The position numbers and the translations under genes are program-made. Shown piece by piece: positions 27,401-39,344 of a DNA stretch of 64,000 nt. The stretch covers positions 1 through 64,000 of the forward strand of contig JAUIMF010000004.1 in the NCBI GenBank assembly GCA_030433415.1, written 5' to 3'. This DNA comes from Gammaproteobacteria bacterium. GTDB lineage: Bacteria; Pseudomonadota; Gammaproteobacteria; Pseudomonadales; Halieaceae. Every line of letters starts with the position of its first letter. The first letter of the stretch is position 1. Under the pieces are notes generated by a model. That model was not told the origin of the DNA, ran no database searches, and worked only from the letters and a program-made list of their open reading frames with translations.

Positions 27401-29007
27401 CGCCTGTCCCTCAATATGCGTTTTGCCGCGTTATGGCCCGGTGCCCCCGTCACACCGCCCCCAGGATGGGTGCCGGAACCACAGAGATACAGACCCGGTA
27501 CCGGTGTCGCATACTGCGCGGCCTGCGGGTGGGGTCGCAGACTGAAGAGCTGATCCGGCTCCAGCCGTCCGTGGCAGATATCACCTCGGGTCATTCCCAG
27601 GTTGCGCTCCAGATCCAGCGGTGTGATGCACTCGGCACCCACCAGAATATCGCCCAGGTTATCGGTAAAATCGGCGAGGTGATCAAGCACTCGCTGCTGC
27701 ACTCCCGGCTTTTCTTCATCCCAGTTTTTCCCGTCTGCCAGATCATACGGCATGTATTTGCACAGCAGACTCATGACGTGATGCCCCGGTATGTCGACCA
27801 GTCCATCGTCAAGGCTGCTGGGAATGACGGCTTCGATGATCGGGGGATCCGCCGGTACCCCGGCGCGGGCGCTGCCGTAGGCGCGATTCACATGCTGCGC
27901 ATCGTCGATCAGCGTGATGGTGGCCCGGTGCTGGGGCCCCAGGCCCGCCTGGGACAGCGCGGCAAACCGGGGCACGCCACTCAGGGCCAGATTCATGCGC
28001 AGCGAAGCGGACTCCTGCCGGAACGCGCGGATGTCCCGGGCAAAATCCTGCGGCAGGTGCTCAGCGCCGAGCAGCTTGAGGAATGTCCGCCGCGGATCCG
28101 TATTTGCGGCAACGACCGGGGCGAGCAGTTGCTCGCCATTACTCAGGCTCACACCAGTGACCTCACCGCGCTCGATATCGATGCACGCCACGCTGGTGTT
28201 GGTACGAATCTCCACTCCCTGGGCCTGCGCTGACGCCGCCATGGCCTGGGTCACCGCTCCCATACCACCGCGCACCACACCCCACGCGCCCTTTTGCCCC
28301 GCGATTTCACCCACAGCGTGATGCAGCATCGCCAGGCTCGCGCCGGGCTGGGTCAGGGGGGCGTAGTTGGCGGGCATGATGTGTGCCGCGACCATGGCTT
28401 TGATTTTTGGACTGTCGAACCAGCGGTCAATGATGGACTCGGGTGCGCCGACAAAAAACTGCATCAGGCGCCAGCGGGACTGCTCATCCAATCGACGCAC
28501 ATCTGCCCCCAGGCGCAACATCGCCACGAGGTCATTAACGCCACCACCGGCGAGCTTCGGTGGTGGTCGCAGCCACTGTCGCGCGAGCAGGTCACCCACT
28601 TGCTGGACCGTACGCTCAAAGGCCTGATACGCGTCGTAATCCGTCGGCGAAAATCTGGCGAACTGAGCCCGGTCGTGGGCCTCCTCGCCAGTCAGCAGCA
28701 GATGGCTTCCGCTGCGGTCGAGATACAGGGAGTTCTGCAACAGTATCGGCTCATAGCCAAAGCGCTCGAGCTCGAGGTCCTGCACCACCTCCGGACGCAG
28801 CAGGCTGACAACATAGGAGTAGACAGAATTGCGATAACCGGGATAAAACTCTCTGGTGATGGCAGCGCCACCCACCTGCGGACATTGCTCAAGCACGCAG
28901 ACCCGCATGCCACCGCGGGCAAGATAAGCCGACGTGGTCAGGCCATTGTGCCCCGCCCCGATGACTATCGCATCGTAGGCGCGGTTCGTACCGGATGCAT
29001 CACTCAT
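27397..29007 (-). CDS. Phytoene-desaturase-like FAD-dependent oxidoreductase (PYROXD2-like)
   Basis: A 536-residue flavoprotein with an N-terminal Rossmann motif VIGAGHNGLTTSAYLARGG and a C-terminal FAD-closing motif LYLCGSGTHPGGGVTGAPGHNAA (quoted by its core GSGTHPGGGVTG). The overall sequence is of the carotenoid isomerase/phytoene dehydrogenase superfamily, closest in style to bacterial PYROXD2-like proteins. No crt genes are nearby, so a carotenoid role is not supported by context. It is the first gene of the pair with the YdeP-like molybdoenzyme. Confidence 0.88.
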   Translation of the reverse strand: MSDASGTNRAYDAIVIGAGHNGLTTSAYLARGGMRVCVLEQCPQVGGAAITREFYPGYRNSVYSYVVSLLRPEVVQDLELERFGYEPILLQNSLYLDRSGSHLLLTGEEAHDRAQFARFSPTDYDAYQAFERTVQQVGDLLARQWLRPPPKLAGGGVNDLVAMLRLGADVRRLDEQSRWRLMQFFVGAPESIIDRWFDSPKIKAMVAAHIMPANYAPLTQPGASLAMLHHAVGEIAGQKGAWGVVRGGMGAVTQAMAASAQAQGVEIRTNTSVACIDIERGEVTGVSLSNGEQLLAPVVAANTDPRRTFLKLLGAEHLPQDFARDIRAFRQESASLRMNLALSGVPRFAALSQAGLGPQHRATITLIDDAQHVNRAYGSARAGVPADPPIIEAVIPSSLDDGLVDIPGHHVMSLLCKYMPYDLADGKNWDEEKPGVQQRVLDHLADFTDNLGDILVGAECITPLDLERNLGMTRGDICHGRLEPDQLFSLRPHPQAAQYATPVPGLYLCGSGTHPGGGVTGAPGHNAAKRILRDRR

Positions 29008-29111
29008 ACCAGTGATGCTATCCCATCCCCCCCGAGGGTGATATGACAGGCTCGGCGACGATACGATAGTGCAGCAAGGTGGCGTTCACGAGGCCACGCG
29101 GGAGATTCAAC

Positions 29112-30479
29112 ATGACCAGTATTGCCAGCCCCCTGCCCTTTCCCGGCGTGGATCAGGACAACCGTATTTCCCCCGAAGGCCTGGACGCACACTGGATGGC
29201 CTACACCGGAAATCGCCAGTTCAAGCAGGACCCGCGCATCATCGTGGGTGCCGAAGGCATTTACTTTTACGACCAGAATGGCCGCAAGATCATGGACGGC
29301 CTGTCGGGACTGTGGACCTGCGGTCTTGGGCACAACCGGCGGGAGATCGCCGACGCCGTGAGCACGCAACTGCGCACCCTGGATTACGCTCCGGGCTTTC
29401 AGTACGGCCAGCCAAAATCGTTCCAGTTGGCGGAGCGCCTGCGCCGCCTGATGCCGGACGATCTCGACCATGTGTTTTTCACCGGCTCCGGCTCCGAAGC
29501 CGCCGACACCTCCCTGAAGATGGCCCGCGCCTACTGGCGCCTTAAGGGCCAACCCTCCAAGACCAAGCTCATCGGCCGCATCAAGGGCTACCACGGGGTG
29601 AACTTTGGCGGTATCTCGGTGGGCGGCATCGCGGCAAATCGCAAGATGTTCGGTCAGGGTGTGGACGCGGATCATCTGCCCCACACCATGATCCCCGAGA
29701 ATCGCTTTCAGCGCGGCATGCCCGAGCAGGGTGCCCACCTCGCCGACGACCTGCTAGAGATGATCATGCTGCACGACGCCAGCAACATCGCGGCAGTGAT
29801 TGTAGAACCCATGGCTGGCTCCGCCGGCGTCCTGCCTCCACCGGTGGGCTACCTCGAGCGTCTGCGCGAAATCTGTGACGCCCACAATATTCTGCTGATT
29901 TTTGACGAAGTCATCACTGCCTTCGGCCGCTGCGGCGCGGCCACGGGCGCCGAAGCCTTCGGCGTCACCCCAGACCTGTTGAACGTCGCAAAGCAGATCA
30001 CCAATGGCGCAATCCCCATGGGAGCGGTCATTGCCCGCCGCGAAATTTACGACACATTCATGCACCAGGATGCGCCCGAACACCTGATGGAGTTCTCGCA
30101 CGGCTACACCTACTCCGCCCATCCGGTCGCCTGCGCCGCGGCGCTGGCCTCGCTGGACCTGCTGGAGCAGGAGCAGGCGTTTGAGAGCGTCCGCCACCGC
30201 GCCGGAATCCTCGAACAGGCGATCCACGAACTTCAGGGAGCCCCCCACGTAACCGACATTCGCAATTACGGCTTCGCCGCGGGAGTTACGCTGGCGGCGA
30301 AGGACGGCGACGCGACCCGCCGGCCCTACGAAGTGGCCATGACGCTTTGGGAGCGCGGTTACTACGTTCGCTACGGCGGTGACACGCTGCAGTTGGGGCT
30401 TCCTTTCGTGATCACGGACGACGAGATCGTCCAGCTCTGTGATGCGCTGCACAAGGCAATCAAAGACTGCAACCGCTGA
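29112..30479 (+). CDS. Omega-amino acid:pyruvate class-III aminotransferase
   Basis: A 455-residue PLP enzyme of class III. Markers: GLWTCGLGHNR near the N-terminus, FTGSGSEAADTSLKMAR, FDEVITAFGRCG and the PLP lysine in NVAKQITNGAIPMGAV. The sequence fits beta-alanine/omega-amino acid:pyruvate transaminases, which also take polyamine-derived amines. The ATG at 29112 gives a normal start (an upstream ATG at 29079 encodes an atypical basic stretch). It is divergent from the FAD oxidoreductase and is followed after 78 bp by bfd. Confidence 0.9.
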   Translation: MTSIASPLPFPGVDQDNRISPEGLDAHWMAYTGNRQFKQDPRIIVGAEGIYFYDQNGRKIMDGLSGLWTCGLGHNRREIADAVSTQLRTLDYAPGFQYGQPKSFQLAERLRRLMPDDLDHVFFTGSGSEAADTSLKMARAYWRLKGQPSKTKLIGRIKGYHGVNFGGISVGGIAANRKMFGQGVDADHLPHTMIPENRFQRGMPEQGAHLADDLLEMIMLHDASNIAAVIVEPMAGSAGVLPPPVGYLERLREICDAHNILLIFDEVITAFGRCGAATGAEAFGVTPDLLNVAKQITNGAIPMGAVIARREIYDTFMHQDAPEHLMEFSHGYTYSAHPVACAAALASLDLLEQEQAFESVRHRAGILEQAIHELQGAPHVTDIRNYGFAAGVTLAAKDGDATRRPYEVAMTLWERGYYVRYGGDTLQLGLPFVITDDEIVQLCDALHKAIKDCNR

Positions 30480-30484
30480 TCTAC

Positions 30485-30521
30485 CAATAATATTGACAAC
30501 AATTCGCATTTGCACTAACTT
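30485..30521 (+). promoter_or_regulatory. Probable bfd promoter with Fur-like site
   Basis: A -35 hexamer TTGACA (30493-30498), a 17-bp spacer and TAACTT (30516-30521) as -10 sit 37 bp before the bfd start. The spacer region reads AATTCGCATTTGC, which resembles one half of a Fur box (about 11 of 19 matches to the classical palindrome by eye). Iron repression of bfd is usual. The promoter call is firmer than the Fur call. Confidence 0.5.
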
Positions 30522-30557
30522 GGCTGGCGTTACCACTTACCTGCGACACCTGAGCCC

Positions 30558-30761
30558 ATGTACGTCTGCATCTGCAATGGCATCACCGACAAACAGATCC
30601 GCGCCGCTGTCGCGGAAGGTGTGACGTCGCTGCAGCAGCTCGAAGACAAGCTCGGCGTAGCCAGCCAGTGCGGTAGCTGTGCCGAGCATGCCCTGTCTCT
30701 TATCGCCCCCTTTGGCGAAACATCCCCGGTGAACCCCGACCTCTTCTATTCAGCCTCCTGA
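30558..30761 (+). CDS. bfd: Bacterioferritin-associated ferredoxin
   Basis: A 67-residue [2Fe-2S] protein that reduces bacterioferritin to release stored iron. The four ligand cysteines have the Bfd pattern: CIC at residues 4-6 (MYVCICNGITD) and CGSC in ASQCGSCAEHA. It lies 189 bp upstream of bfr on the same strand, as expected for partners, behind a promoter with a Fur-like site. Confidence 0.95.
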   Translation: MYVCICNGITDKQIRAAVAEGVTSLQQLEDKLGVASQCGSCAEHALSLIAPFGETSPVNPDLFYSAS

Positions 30762-30791
30762 ACCAGGGCTCGGCTAAAACCCTATTTAACC

Positions 30792-30820
30792 TATTGATTT
30801 AGAATAGTTTTCATTTGTGT
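30792..30820 (+). promoter_or_regulatory. Possible Fur-like site upstream of bfr
   Basis: The AT-rich segment ATTTAGAATAGTTTTCATTT resembles a Fur box (about 10 of 19 positions to the consensus palindrome by eye) in the bfd-bfr gap. Weak; a position-weight-matrix scan would decide it. Confidence 0.3.
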
Positions 30821-30950
30821 TCTCAGCAATTTCGCTGGCCATCTGACCTCGACGGGGTCTACACTTCGTTCTCATCACCCGGCTGGGGACATGTGTCCGG
30901 TACCGAGTGTTACGCCCTACCCAATCCGAGACCGAAGAGAGGACATCATC

Positions 30951-31433
30951 GTGAAAGGCGACCCCAAGGTAATCGAGCACCTGAACCGCATTCTGGGGAA
31001 TGAGTTGGTAGCGATTAACCAATACTTCCTGCACGCAAAGATGTACAAGGATTGGGGTCTCGTGGAACTGGCAGATCACGAGTACCACGAATCCATTGAC
31101 GAGATGAAGCACGCCGACATCCTGGTCGAGCGCATTCTGTTCCTCGAGGGCATCCCCAACCTGCAGGATCTCGGCAAGCTCATGATTGGCGAAGATGCCA
31201 AAGAAATGCTCGAGTGCGATCTGCGCGTGGAGCACAAGGCCCACATCGATCTCAAAGAGGCGATTGCGTACTGCGAAAGTGTTGGCGATTACCCGTCGCG
31301 GGATATCTGCGTCAGCATCATGGAGGCCGAAGAAGAGCACATCGACTGGCTCGAGACTCAGCTAAGCCTCATCGACAAGGTTGGTCTGCAGAATTACCTG
31401 CAAACCGCAATGAATACGGTCAAGCCCGCCTGA
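30951..31433 (+). CDS. bfr: Bacterioferritin
   Basis: A 160-residue iron-storage cage subunit. I chose the GTG at 30951, preceded by GAGAGG at a good distance, because it gives the canonical start (V)[11 protein letters not shown]. With that numbering the ferroxidase ligands fall at the textbook positions Glu18, Glu51, His54 and the later EEEHIDWLE pair, and the haem-ligand Met52 is present (DEMKHAD), so this is a haem-binding bacterioferritin, not a ferritin. A strong hairpin follows the gene. Confidence 0.96.
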   Translation: MKGDPKVIEHLNRILGNELVAINQYFLHAKMYKDWGLVELADHEYHESIDEMKHADILVERILFLEGIPNLQDLGKLMIGEDAKEMLECDLRVEHKAHIDLKEAIAYCESVGDYPSRDICVSIMEAEEEHIDWLETQLSLIDKVGLQNYLQTAMNTVKPA

Positions 31434-31502
31434 ATCCTGGCGGTGCCGGAACCCCGGCACCGGCACCGCCGGCACCCAAGTGCGGGTTCAGCCAGCGAAG
31501 GC

Positions 31503-31539
31503 AAAAAAACGGGGCCCGGCTAACAACCGGGCCCCGTTT
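31503..31539 (-). terminator. Rho-independent terminator between bfr and grxD
   Basis: A 13-bp perfect GC-rich stem (31507-31519 and 31527-31539) with a 7-nt loop. Seven A residues at 31503-31509 give a U-tract on the minus strand, so it terminates grxD best. For bfr only UUU follows, but it may work in both directions. Confidence 0.85.
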
Positions 31540-31575
31540 GCTATGGGAGCAGGAACTCTGGCTCGCTGACCACCG

Positions 31576-31896
31576 TCAGGCGGCTTCCGCGGCCTCGCGG
31601 ATCAATGGCTCCAGTTCACCCTTTTCATGCATGTCGGTGACGATGTCACAGCCTCCGATAAGTTCGCCGTTCACCCAGAGCTGGGGGAACGTCGGCCAGT
31701 TTGCGTATTTCGGCAGATTGGCACGGATATCCGGATTGGACAGGATATCGACGTACGCAAAGCGATGTCCGCAGGCCATCAGTGCCTGCACCACGCGCGC
31801 CGAGAAACCGCACTGCGGCTGATTGGGAGAACCCTTCATGTAGAGCAGCACATTGTTCTGCTCAATCTGTTCCTTGATCTGATCCATAATGTCCAT
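31576..31896 (-). CDS. grxD: Monothiol glutaredoxin (Grx4 type)
   Basis: A 106-residue monothiol glutaredoxin that carries [2Fe-2S] clusters with BolA-type partners and glutathione. The CGFS active site is in PQCGFSARV, with WPTFPQLWVNGELIGGCDI completing the glutathione site. I chose the ATG at 31896 (MDIMDQIKEQI), since the upstream extension has no family character. It is convergent with bfr. Confidence 0.96.
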   Translation of the reverse strand: MDIMDQIKEQIEQNNVLLYMKGSPNQPQCGFSARVVQALMACGHRFAYVDILSNPDIRANLPKYANWPTFPQLWVNGELIGGCDIVTDMHEKGELEPLIREAAEAA

Positions 31897-32138
31897 TGGA
31901 AATCTCCATACCGCTGACGAAAACCCGACCATTTTACTAGGTTTAGTCCTCCAACTGCCAATGCGCAATCAACCACGCAAATTGTCAGGCCTTTCGCCAG
32001 TGGTTATGATCACGCTCCGGGCAGCGCTGGCGCTGCCCTTTTTTGTTGGGCGCCGGACCTCAAACGACTCAGAAACCGGTCTCCGGCAAGATGGAAGAAA
32101 ACCGAAGACAGAAACAATCCGCAGACGGGAACACGAAC

Positions 32139-33335
32139 ATGTCCGCACTCATGCAAACCTACGCTCCACTGCCCGTGAGCTTCGACCGCGGCGAAGGTCC
32201 CCTGGTATTCGATACCGAGGGACGACGCTATCTGGACGGACTGTCAGGCATTGCGGTCACCAATCTCGGCCATGCCCACCCGGCAGTTACCGAAGCCCTC
32301 GCGGAACAGTCAGCGCGCCTGCTGCATTGCTCCAACCTGTACCGTATTGACGCCCAGGAAGAAGCCGGCGCCCTGCTCACCGCCCGCGCCGGCATGGAAC
32401 GTGTCTTTTTCAGCAACTCGGGAGCCGAAGCCAACGAGGCTGCAATTAAGCTGGCCCGTCTTCACGCGCATCAGCGCGGCATCGAAAAACCGCGAGTCAT
32501 CGTACTCGAGGGCGCCTTCCACGGACGAACCCTCGCGACTCTCTCAGCCGGTGGCAACCGCAAGATTCAGGCGGGCTTTTCGCCGCTGGTGGATGGATTT
32601 GTACGGGCCCCGCGCAACGACCTCAGCGCGCTCGAAAAAATTGCCGCGAGCAGCCGCGATGTGGCCGCGGTTCTGCTGGAACCCGTGCAGGGCGAAAGTG
32701 GCGTGCATGTGCTGGACACCGACTACCTGAAAGCCGTGCGCAAGCTCTGTGATACCCAGGGCTGGCTGCTGATGTTTGACGAAGTGCAAACCGGCAATGG
32801 TCGTACGGGCAGCTATTTTTACTACCAACAACTCGGATTCGCTCCAGACGTGGTCACCACCGCGAAAGCGCTGGGCAACGGCGTGCCCATTGGGGCCTGC
32901 CTGGCCCGCGGCGAAGCTGCCGAGGTGTTCTCGCCGGGCAACCACGGGTCCACCTATGGCGGCAATCCCCTCGCCTGCGCCGCAGCGCGGGCGGTGTTGC
33001 AATGTCACAACGACAACCAGCTGATCAGCCGGGCTCCGATCATTACCCAGCAGCTGCTGAGCAGCTTTGAAGCCTCGCTGGGGCACCGCGCCGCTGTGGC
33101 CGAAGTTCGCCGCGCGGGCGCAATGATCGGCATCGAGTTGATCGGCGAGTGTGGCGATCTGCCAGGCAAGGCCCTCGAGGCCGGGATTCTGCTGAACGTT
33201 ACCGCCGGAAGTACGATCCGCCTGCTTCCACCGCTGGTCATGTCCGATGAGCAGGCCCGGCAGTTTGGTGCCACCGTGGCCCAGCTGGTGGATCAGTGGG
33301 CCGCCCACTCGCAGCAATTCGCAGGCGCCGCATGA
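32139..33335 (+). CDS. argD: Acetylornithine aminotransferase
   Basis: A 398-residue class-III PLP aminotransferase of arginine synthesis (acetylornithine to N-acetylglutamate semialdehyde; possibly also succinyl-DAP). Markers: [20 protein letters not shown]-type opening, [30 protein letters not shown] and the PLP lysine in [15 protein letters not shown]. The ATG at 32139 gives the family start; upstream in-frame codons look non-coding. Its stop overlaps the argF start by four bases. Confidence 0.94.
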   Translation: MSALMQTYAPLPVSFDRGEGPLVFDTEGRRYLDGLSGIAVTNLGHAHPAVTEALAEQSARLLHCSNLYRIDAQEEAGALLTARAGMERVFFSNSGAEANEAAIKLARLHAHQRGIEKPRVIVLEGAFHGRTLATLSAGGNRKIQAGFSPLVDGFVRAPRNDLSALEKIAASSRDVAAVLLEPVQGESGVHVLDTDYLKAVRKLCDTQGWLLMFDEVQTGNGRTGSYFYYQQLGFAPDVVTTAKALGNGVPIGACLARGEAAEVFSPGNHGSTYGGNPLACAAARAVLQCHNDNQLISRAPIITQQLLSSFEASLGHRAAVAEVRRAGAMIGIELIGECGDLPGKALEAGILLNVTAGSTIRLLPPLVMSDEQARQFGATVAQLVDQWAAHSQQFAGAA

Positions 33336-34249
33336 ACGTACAGCACTTTCGGTCTCTTCTGGACTTCTCACCCCGGGAGCTCGATGCCCTGATCGACCGG
33401 GCAACGGAGCTCAAGGCATTGCATCGCAGTGGTCAGCCCTCACCACAGTTCCCCGGCAGCGTCATGGCCATGATTTTCGCCAAGTCGTCCACGCGCACCC
33501 GGGTGTCCTTCGAGGCAGGCATGGCGCAACTCGGTGGCCACGCCATGTTCCTCTCACCGGGCGACACGCAGCTCGGACGCGGAGAACCTATCGAAGATAC
33601 CGCCCGTGTGGTCTCTTCGATGGTCGACGTGGTGATGATCCGCACGTTCGGTCACGACATCGTGGAACGCTTTGCGGCCCATTCGAGCGTGCCCGTCATC
33701 AACGCGCTCACCGACGACTTTCATCCCTGCCAACTCCTGGCCGACATGCAGACCTACCGTGAGCATCGCGGCTCGATTGTGGGCAAACGGGTGTGCTGGC
33801 TGGGCGATGGCAACAATATGTGCAACTCCTACATCAATGCCGCAAGGCAGTTCGATTTTGAGCTGCACATCGCCTGCCCCGAAGGCTTTGCGCCCCGAGC
33901 CGACCTGCTTGAGGCTAATGCAGACCGCGTGACGGTGTTCAGCGATCCGCGCGACGCCGCCCGCGATGCCGCGCTGCTGGTCACGGATGTGTGGGCCTCG
34001 ATGGGACAGGAAGAAGAACAGGCACGGCGCGCCGCGGCGCTCACTCCCTACCAGCTGAACGAAGATCTGCTTGGCGTTGCGGCCACGGACGCCCTGTACA
34101 TGCACTGCCTGCCCGCCCACCGCGACGAAGAAATCAGCGCTGGGCTCATGGACGCACCGGATACCGTGATCTGGGACGAGGCGGAGAACCGCCTGCATGC
34201 CCAGAAAGCCCTGCTCGAACGCCTGCTGAGCGGCGCTAGAGAAGGCTGA
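33332..34249 (+). CDS. argF: Ornithine carbamoyltransferase
   Basis: A 305-residue OTCase making citrulline from ornithine and carbamoyl phosphate. Diagnostic motifs: carbamoyl-phosphate site [22 protein letters not shown], the ornithine/SMG-type loop DVWASMGQE and [10 protein letters not shown]. It begins at ATGA inside the end of argD, indicating coupled translation. Confidence 0.97.
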   Translation: MNVQHFRSLLDFSPRELDALIDRATELKALHRSGQPSPQFPGSVMAMIFAKSSTRTRVSFEAGMAQLGGHAMFLSPGDTQLGRGEPIEDTARVVSSMVDVVMIRTFGHDIVERFAAHSSVPVINALTDDFHPCQLLADMQTYREHRGSIVGKRVCWLGDGNNMCNSYINAARQFDFELHIACPEGFAPRADLLEANADRVTVFSDPRDAARDAALLVTDVWASMGQEEEQARRAAALTPYQLNEDLLGVAATDALYMHCLPAHRDEEISAGLMDAPDTVIWDEAENRLHAQKALLERLLSGAREG

Positions 34250-34251
34250 AG

Positions 34252-34343
34252 CCCGGTTAAATAACCGGGGCGTCTAGGCGGTGCCCCGGTTATGCAAAAT
34301 CGGTCCAAAAAATCCGGCTGTCGCTTTGGCGCCGTTTTTTTAT
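34252..34343 (+). terminator. Probable terminator region after argF
   Basis: Two overlapping hairpins compete here: CCCGGTTA/TAACCGGG (34252-34269) and the 11-bp perfect pair 34261-34271 with 34283-34293. A second weak stem (CGGC...GCCG) then runs directly into seven T residues ending near 34343. Termination of argDF transcription here is likely; which hairpin does it is unclear. Confidence 0.5.
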
Positions 34344-34407
34344 CGGTATCAAGGGTTTTAGGGGCACACGGGGTTAGTGCTCATTGACCCCCCTACATCC
34401 ACACATC

Positions 34408-34416
34408 TTATCCACA
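34408..34416 (+). promoter_or_regulatory. DnaA box
   Basis: TTATCCACA, an exact match to the E. coli high-affinity DnaA box, 388 bp before the nrdA start and just upstream of two NrdR-like boxes. nrdAB is DnaA-regulated in E. coli, so the position is meaningful, although a single 9-mer can occur by chance. Confidence 0.55.
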
Positions 34417-34455
34417 AGATACGCGCAGCCTGCTCTTCTTGCTTTCCCCTAAATA

Positions 34456-34503
34456 GCGCTTTATCTTGTAGTGCTTCGACCCAAGACACCCAATATCTAG
34501 CGT
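34456..34503 (+). promoter_or_regulatory. Pair of NrdR boxes
   Basis: The 16-mer at 34488-34503 (ACCCAATATCTAGCGT) matches the NrdR box consensus ACACWATATCTWGTGT at about 14 of 16 positions. A second, weaker one at 34456-34471 matches at about 11. Start-to-start spacing is 32 bp, three helical turns, which is the spacing NrdR uses. NrdR represses ribonucleotide reductase genes when dATP is high. Confidence 0.75.
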
Positions 34504-34520
34504 TTTGGGCCATGCTTTGA

Positions 34521-34580
34521 GCACTAGAACCAGCACTAAAGCAAGCATTAGAGCAAGCACTGAACCAAACACACGAGCGA
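34521..34580. repeat. 12-bp tandem repeat, four clear copies plus one decayed
   Basis: Adjacent 12-mers GCACTAGAACCA, GCACTAAAGCAA, GCATTAGAGCAA, GCACTGAACCAA and a decayed fifth, immediately after the NrdR boxes in the nrdA leader. They lie in the 546-bp region between argF and nrdA. Confidence 0.85.
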
Positions 34581-34692
34581 ACACGCGCGTCAACCCTGCA
34601 TTGCACCGGCAAGTACCGCCGTTTGCTCAAGGCGTGGTGGTGATCGGCAGCCCCATGAGCCGCCTTCGAAGCGCCCGTGAACATGAACGGCC

Positions 34693-34709
34693 ACCCGGCT
34701 GAGCCGGGT
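34693..34709 (+). other. Short perfect hairpin in the nrdA leader
   Basis: ACCCGGCT and AGCCGGGT are 8-bp inverted copies separated by one base, giving a stable stem with a small CTGAG-type loop. No U-tract follows, so it is not a standard terminator. It lies between the two 12-bp arrays. Confidence 0.6.
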
Positions 34710-34730
34710 AAAAGCGGCATCGAGTCAGGC

Positions 34731-34778
34731 ATACAGCAACAAATACAGCAACAAATACAGCAACAAATACAGCAACAA
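34731..34778. repeat. 12-bp tandem repeat, four identical copies, next to the nrdA ribosome binding site
   Basis: Four exact copies of ATACAGCAACAA end one base before the Shine-Dalgarno TAAGGAG (34779-34785) of nrdA. The unit is CAA-rich and unstructured, which would keep the ribosome binding site open. Exact copies imply recent expansion, so copy number is likely to vary between strains. Confidence 0.95.
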
Positions 34779-34795
34779 TAAGGAGCACAGCACAA

Positions 34796-37708
<2,913 letters not shown>

Positions 37709-37841
37709 TCTTACCCCGTCGGGTTCGGGGACGAATCCCGGCGAGGGTGGCGCGGCGAGGGTGACGCGGACCGCTACAGCTTCACCGGTTTAGAACAAGG
37801 TATCACCCCACTCGCTGCGAAGTGCGAAGCCGAACGGTGGG

Positions 37842-37961
37842 GGCCTGCAGGGGCGCGGTGAGGTCTCTGCGGAGGTCGAACGCCATGGATGGCGTTCGCC
37901 AGCCTGTCATGGAAGACGCTGTTTGGCGGTCCGCAGGGACCTCACCGCGTCCCTGCAGGCC
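37842..37961 (+). repeat. Family B inverted-repeat element, copy B1 (between nrdA and nrdB)
   Basis: Arms 37843-37873 and 37930-37960 (31 bp each, 29 paired; 37842/37961 also pair) enclose a 56-bp core (37874-37929). The core holds a small hairpin GAACGCCATGGATGGCGTTC, then AGCCTGTCATGGAAGACGCT and TTTGGCGG. The last part of the core is shared with copies B2 and B3, while the arms are unrelated to theirs. It occupies most of the 305-bp nrdA-nrdB gap and might affect relative expression of the two subunits. Confidence 0.93.
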
Positions 37962-38013
37962 GGGCACAGAACGTTGAACAAACACAATCAGAAACAAGAT
38001 CGGGAACAAGACC

Positions 38014-39294
38014 ATGCTGAACTGGGATGACTACAACGTAGAAGAAGGCGCTGAGAAAGCGCCGGCGGTTGTCGAGGCTGCGGCGGAGGCGGCCCAGGCC
38101 GCTGAAAAACCAGAGCCGAGCCCCGAACCGGTAGCGGCCCACGAAGTCGCAGCGGCTCCGGAACCGGCGCCTGTTGAGCGCGTGGAGACCGGCGACCTGA
38201 GCAACATCGAAGCCGCGGCCGAGAGCCTGCGTGACATGGACGTGGCGCCGGGTCTTGAAGAGCTGGAAATGGGTGCGGCGCGCGTATCCGTGGACGAGAA
38301 GGCGATGATCAACTGCCGCGCGGATCTCAACCAGCTCGTGCCTTTCAAGTACGACTGGGCCTGGCAGAAGTACATCGACGGCTGTGCAAACCACTGGATG
38401 CCGCAAGAGATCAACATGACCGCCGACGTCGCGACCTGGAAGAGTGCGGATGGCCTGAGTGATGACGAGCGCCGCATTGTACTGCGCAGCCTGGGTTACT
38501 TCTCGACAGCGGATTCCCTGGTGGCCAACAATCTGGTGCTCGCGATCTACCGCCTCATCACCAACCCCGAATGCCGCCAGTACCTGCTGCGCCAGGCATT
38601 TGAAGAGGCGATTCACACCCACGCCTACCAGTACTGCATCGAGTCCCTGGGCATGGACGAGGGCGAAGTGTTCAACATGTACCGCGAAGTGCCCTCGGTG
38701 GCGAAAAAAGCTGCCTGGAGCATCAGCCACACCCACGAGCTGTCGGACCCCACGTTCAAAACCGGCACGCTGGAATCCGATCAGACGCTGCTGCGCAATC
38801 TGATCGGCTTTTACGCCGTCACCGAGGGCATCTTCTTCTATTGCGGCTTTACGCAGATCCTGTCCATGGGGCGCCGTAACAAGATGACTGGCGTGGCGGA
38901 GCAGTTCCAGTACATCCTGCGCGACGAGTCCATGCACCTGAACTTCGGCATAGACGTGATCAACCAGATCAAACTTGAGAATCCCCACCTGTGGACCGAG
39001 GAGTTCAAGCAGGAGGCTATCCAGATGATTCTGGAGGGTACCCAGCTCGAGATCGAATACGCGCGCGACACCATGCCCCGAGGCGTGCTGGGAATGAACG
39101 CGGCCATGATGGAAGAGTACCTGCAGTTCATCGCCAATCGCCGCCTGTCGCAGTTGGGCCTGCCTGAGCAATTCCCCGGCGTGCAGAACCCGTTCCCGTG
39201 GATGAGCGAAATCATGGATCTGCGCAAAGAGAAGAACTTCTTCGAAACGCGGGTTATCGAATACCAGACGGGCGGTGCGCTGTCCTGGGACTGA
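38014..39294 (+). CDS. nrdB: Ribonucleoside-diphosphate reductase beta subunit, class Ia
   Basis: A 426-residue di-iron tyrosyl-radical subunit. Metal and radical residues are in place: Asp in TADSLVANN, Glu-x-x-His-x-x-x-Tyr in [10 protein letters not shown] (radical Tyr present), and the second Glu-His pair in [11 protein letters not shown]. The C-terminus LSWD-type acidic tail can dock on NrdA. An unusual N-terminal region (residues about 10-75) is rich in Ala, Glu and Pro and looks like a flexible extension not present in E. coli NrdB (376 residues). Confidence 0.96.
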   Translation: MLNWDDYNVEEGAEKAPAVVEAAAEAAQAAEKPEPSPEPVAAHEVAAAPEPAPVERVETGDLSNIEAAAESLRDMDVAPGLEELEMGAARVSVDEKAMINCRADLNQLVPFKYDWAWQKYIDGCANHWMPQEINMTADVATWKSADGLSDDERRIVLRSLGYFSTADSLVANNLVLAIYRLITNPECRQYLLRQAFEEAIHTHAYQYCIESLGMDEGEVFNMYREVPSVAKKAAWSISHTHELSDPTFKTGTLESDQTLLRNLIGFYAVTEGIFFYCGFTQILSMGRRNKMTGVAEQFQYILRDESMHLNFGIDVINQIKLENPHLWTEEFKQEAIQMILEGTQLEIEYARDTMPRGVLGMNAAMMEEYLQFIANRRLSQLGLPEQFPGVQNPFPWMSEIMDLRKEKNFFETRVIEYQTGGALSWD

Positions 39295-39344
39295 TGTCTT
39301 CGCCGCGACGAAGGCGGCCTGCGAACCAACAGGGGGAGTAGCCA

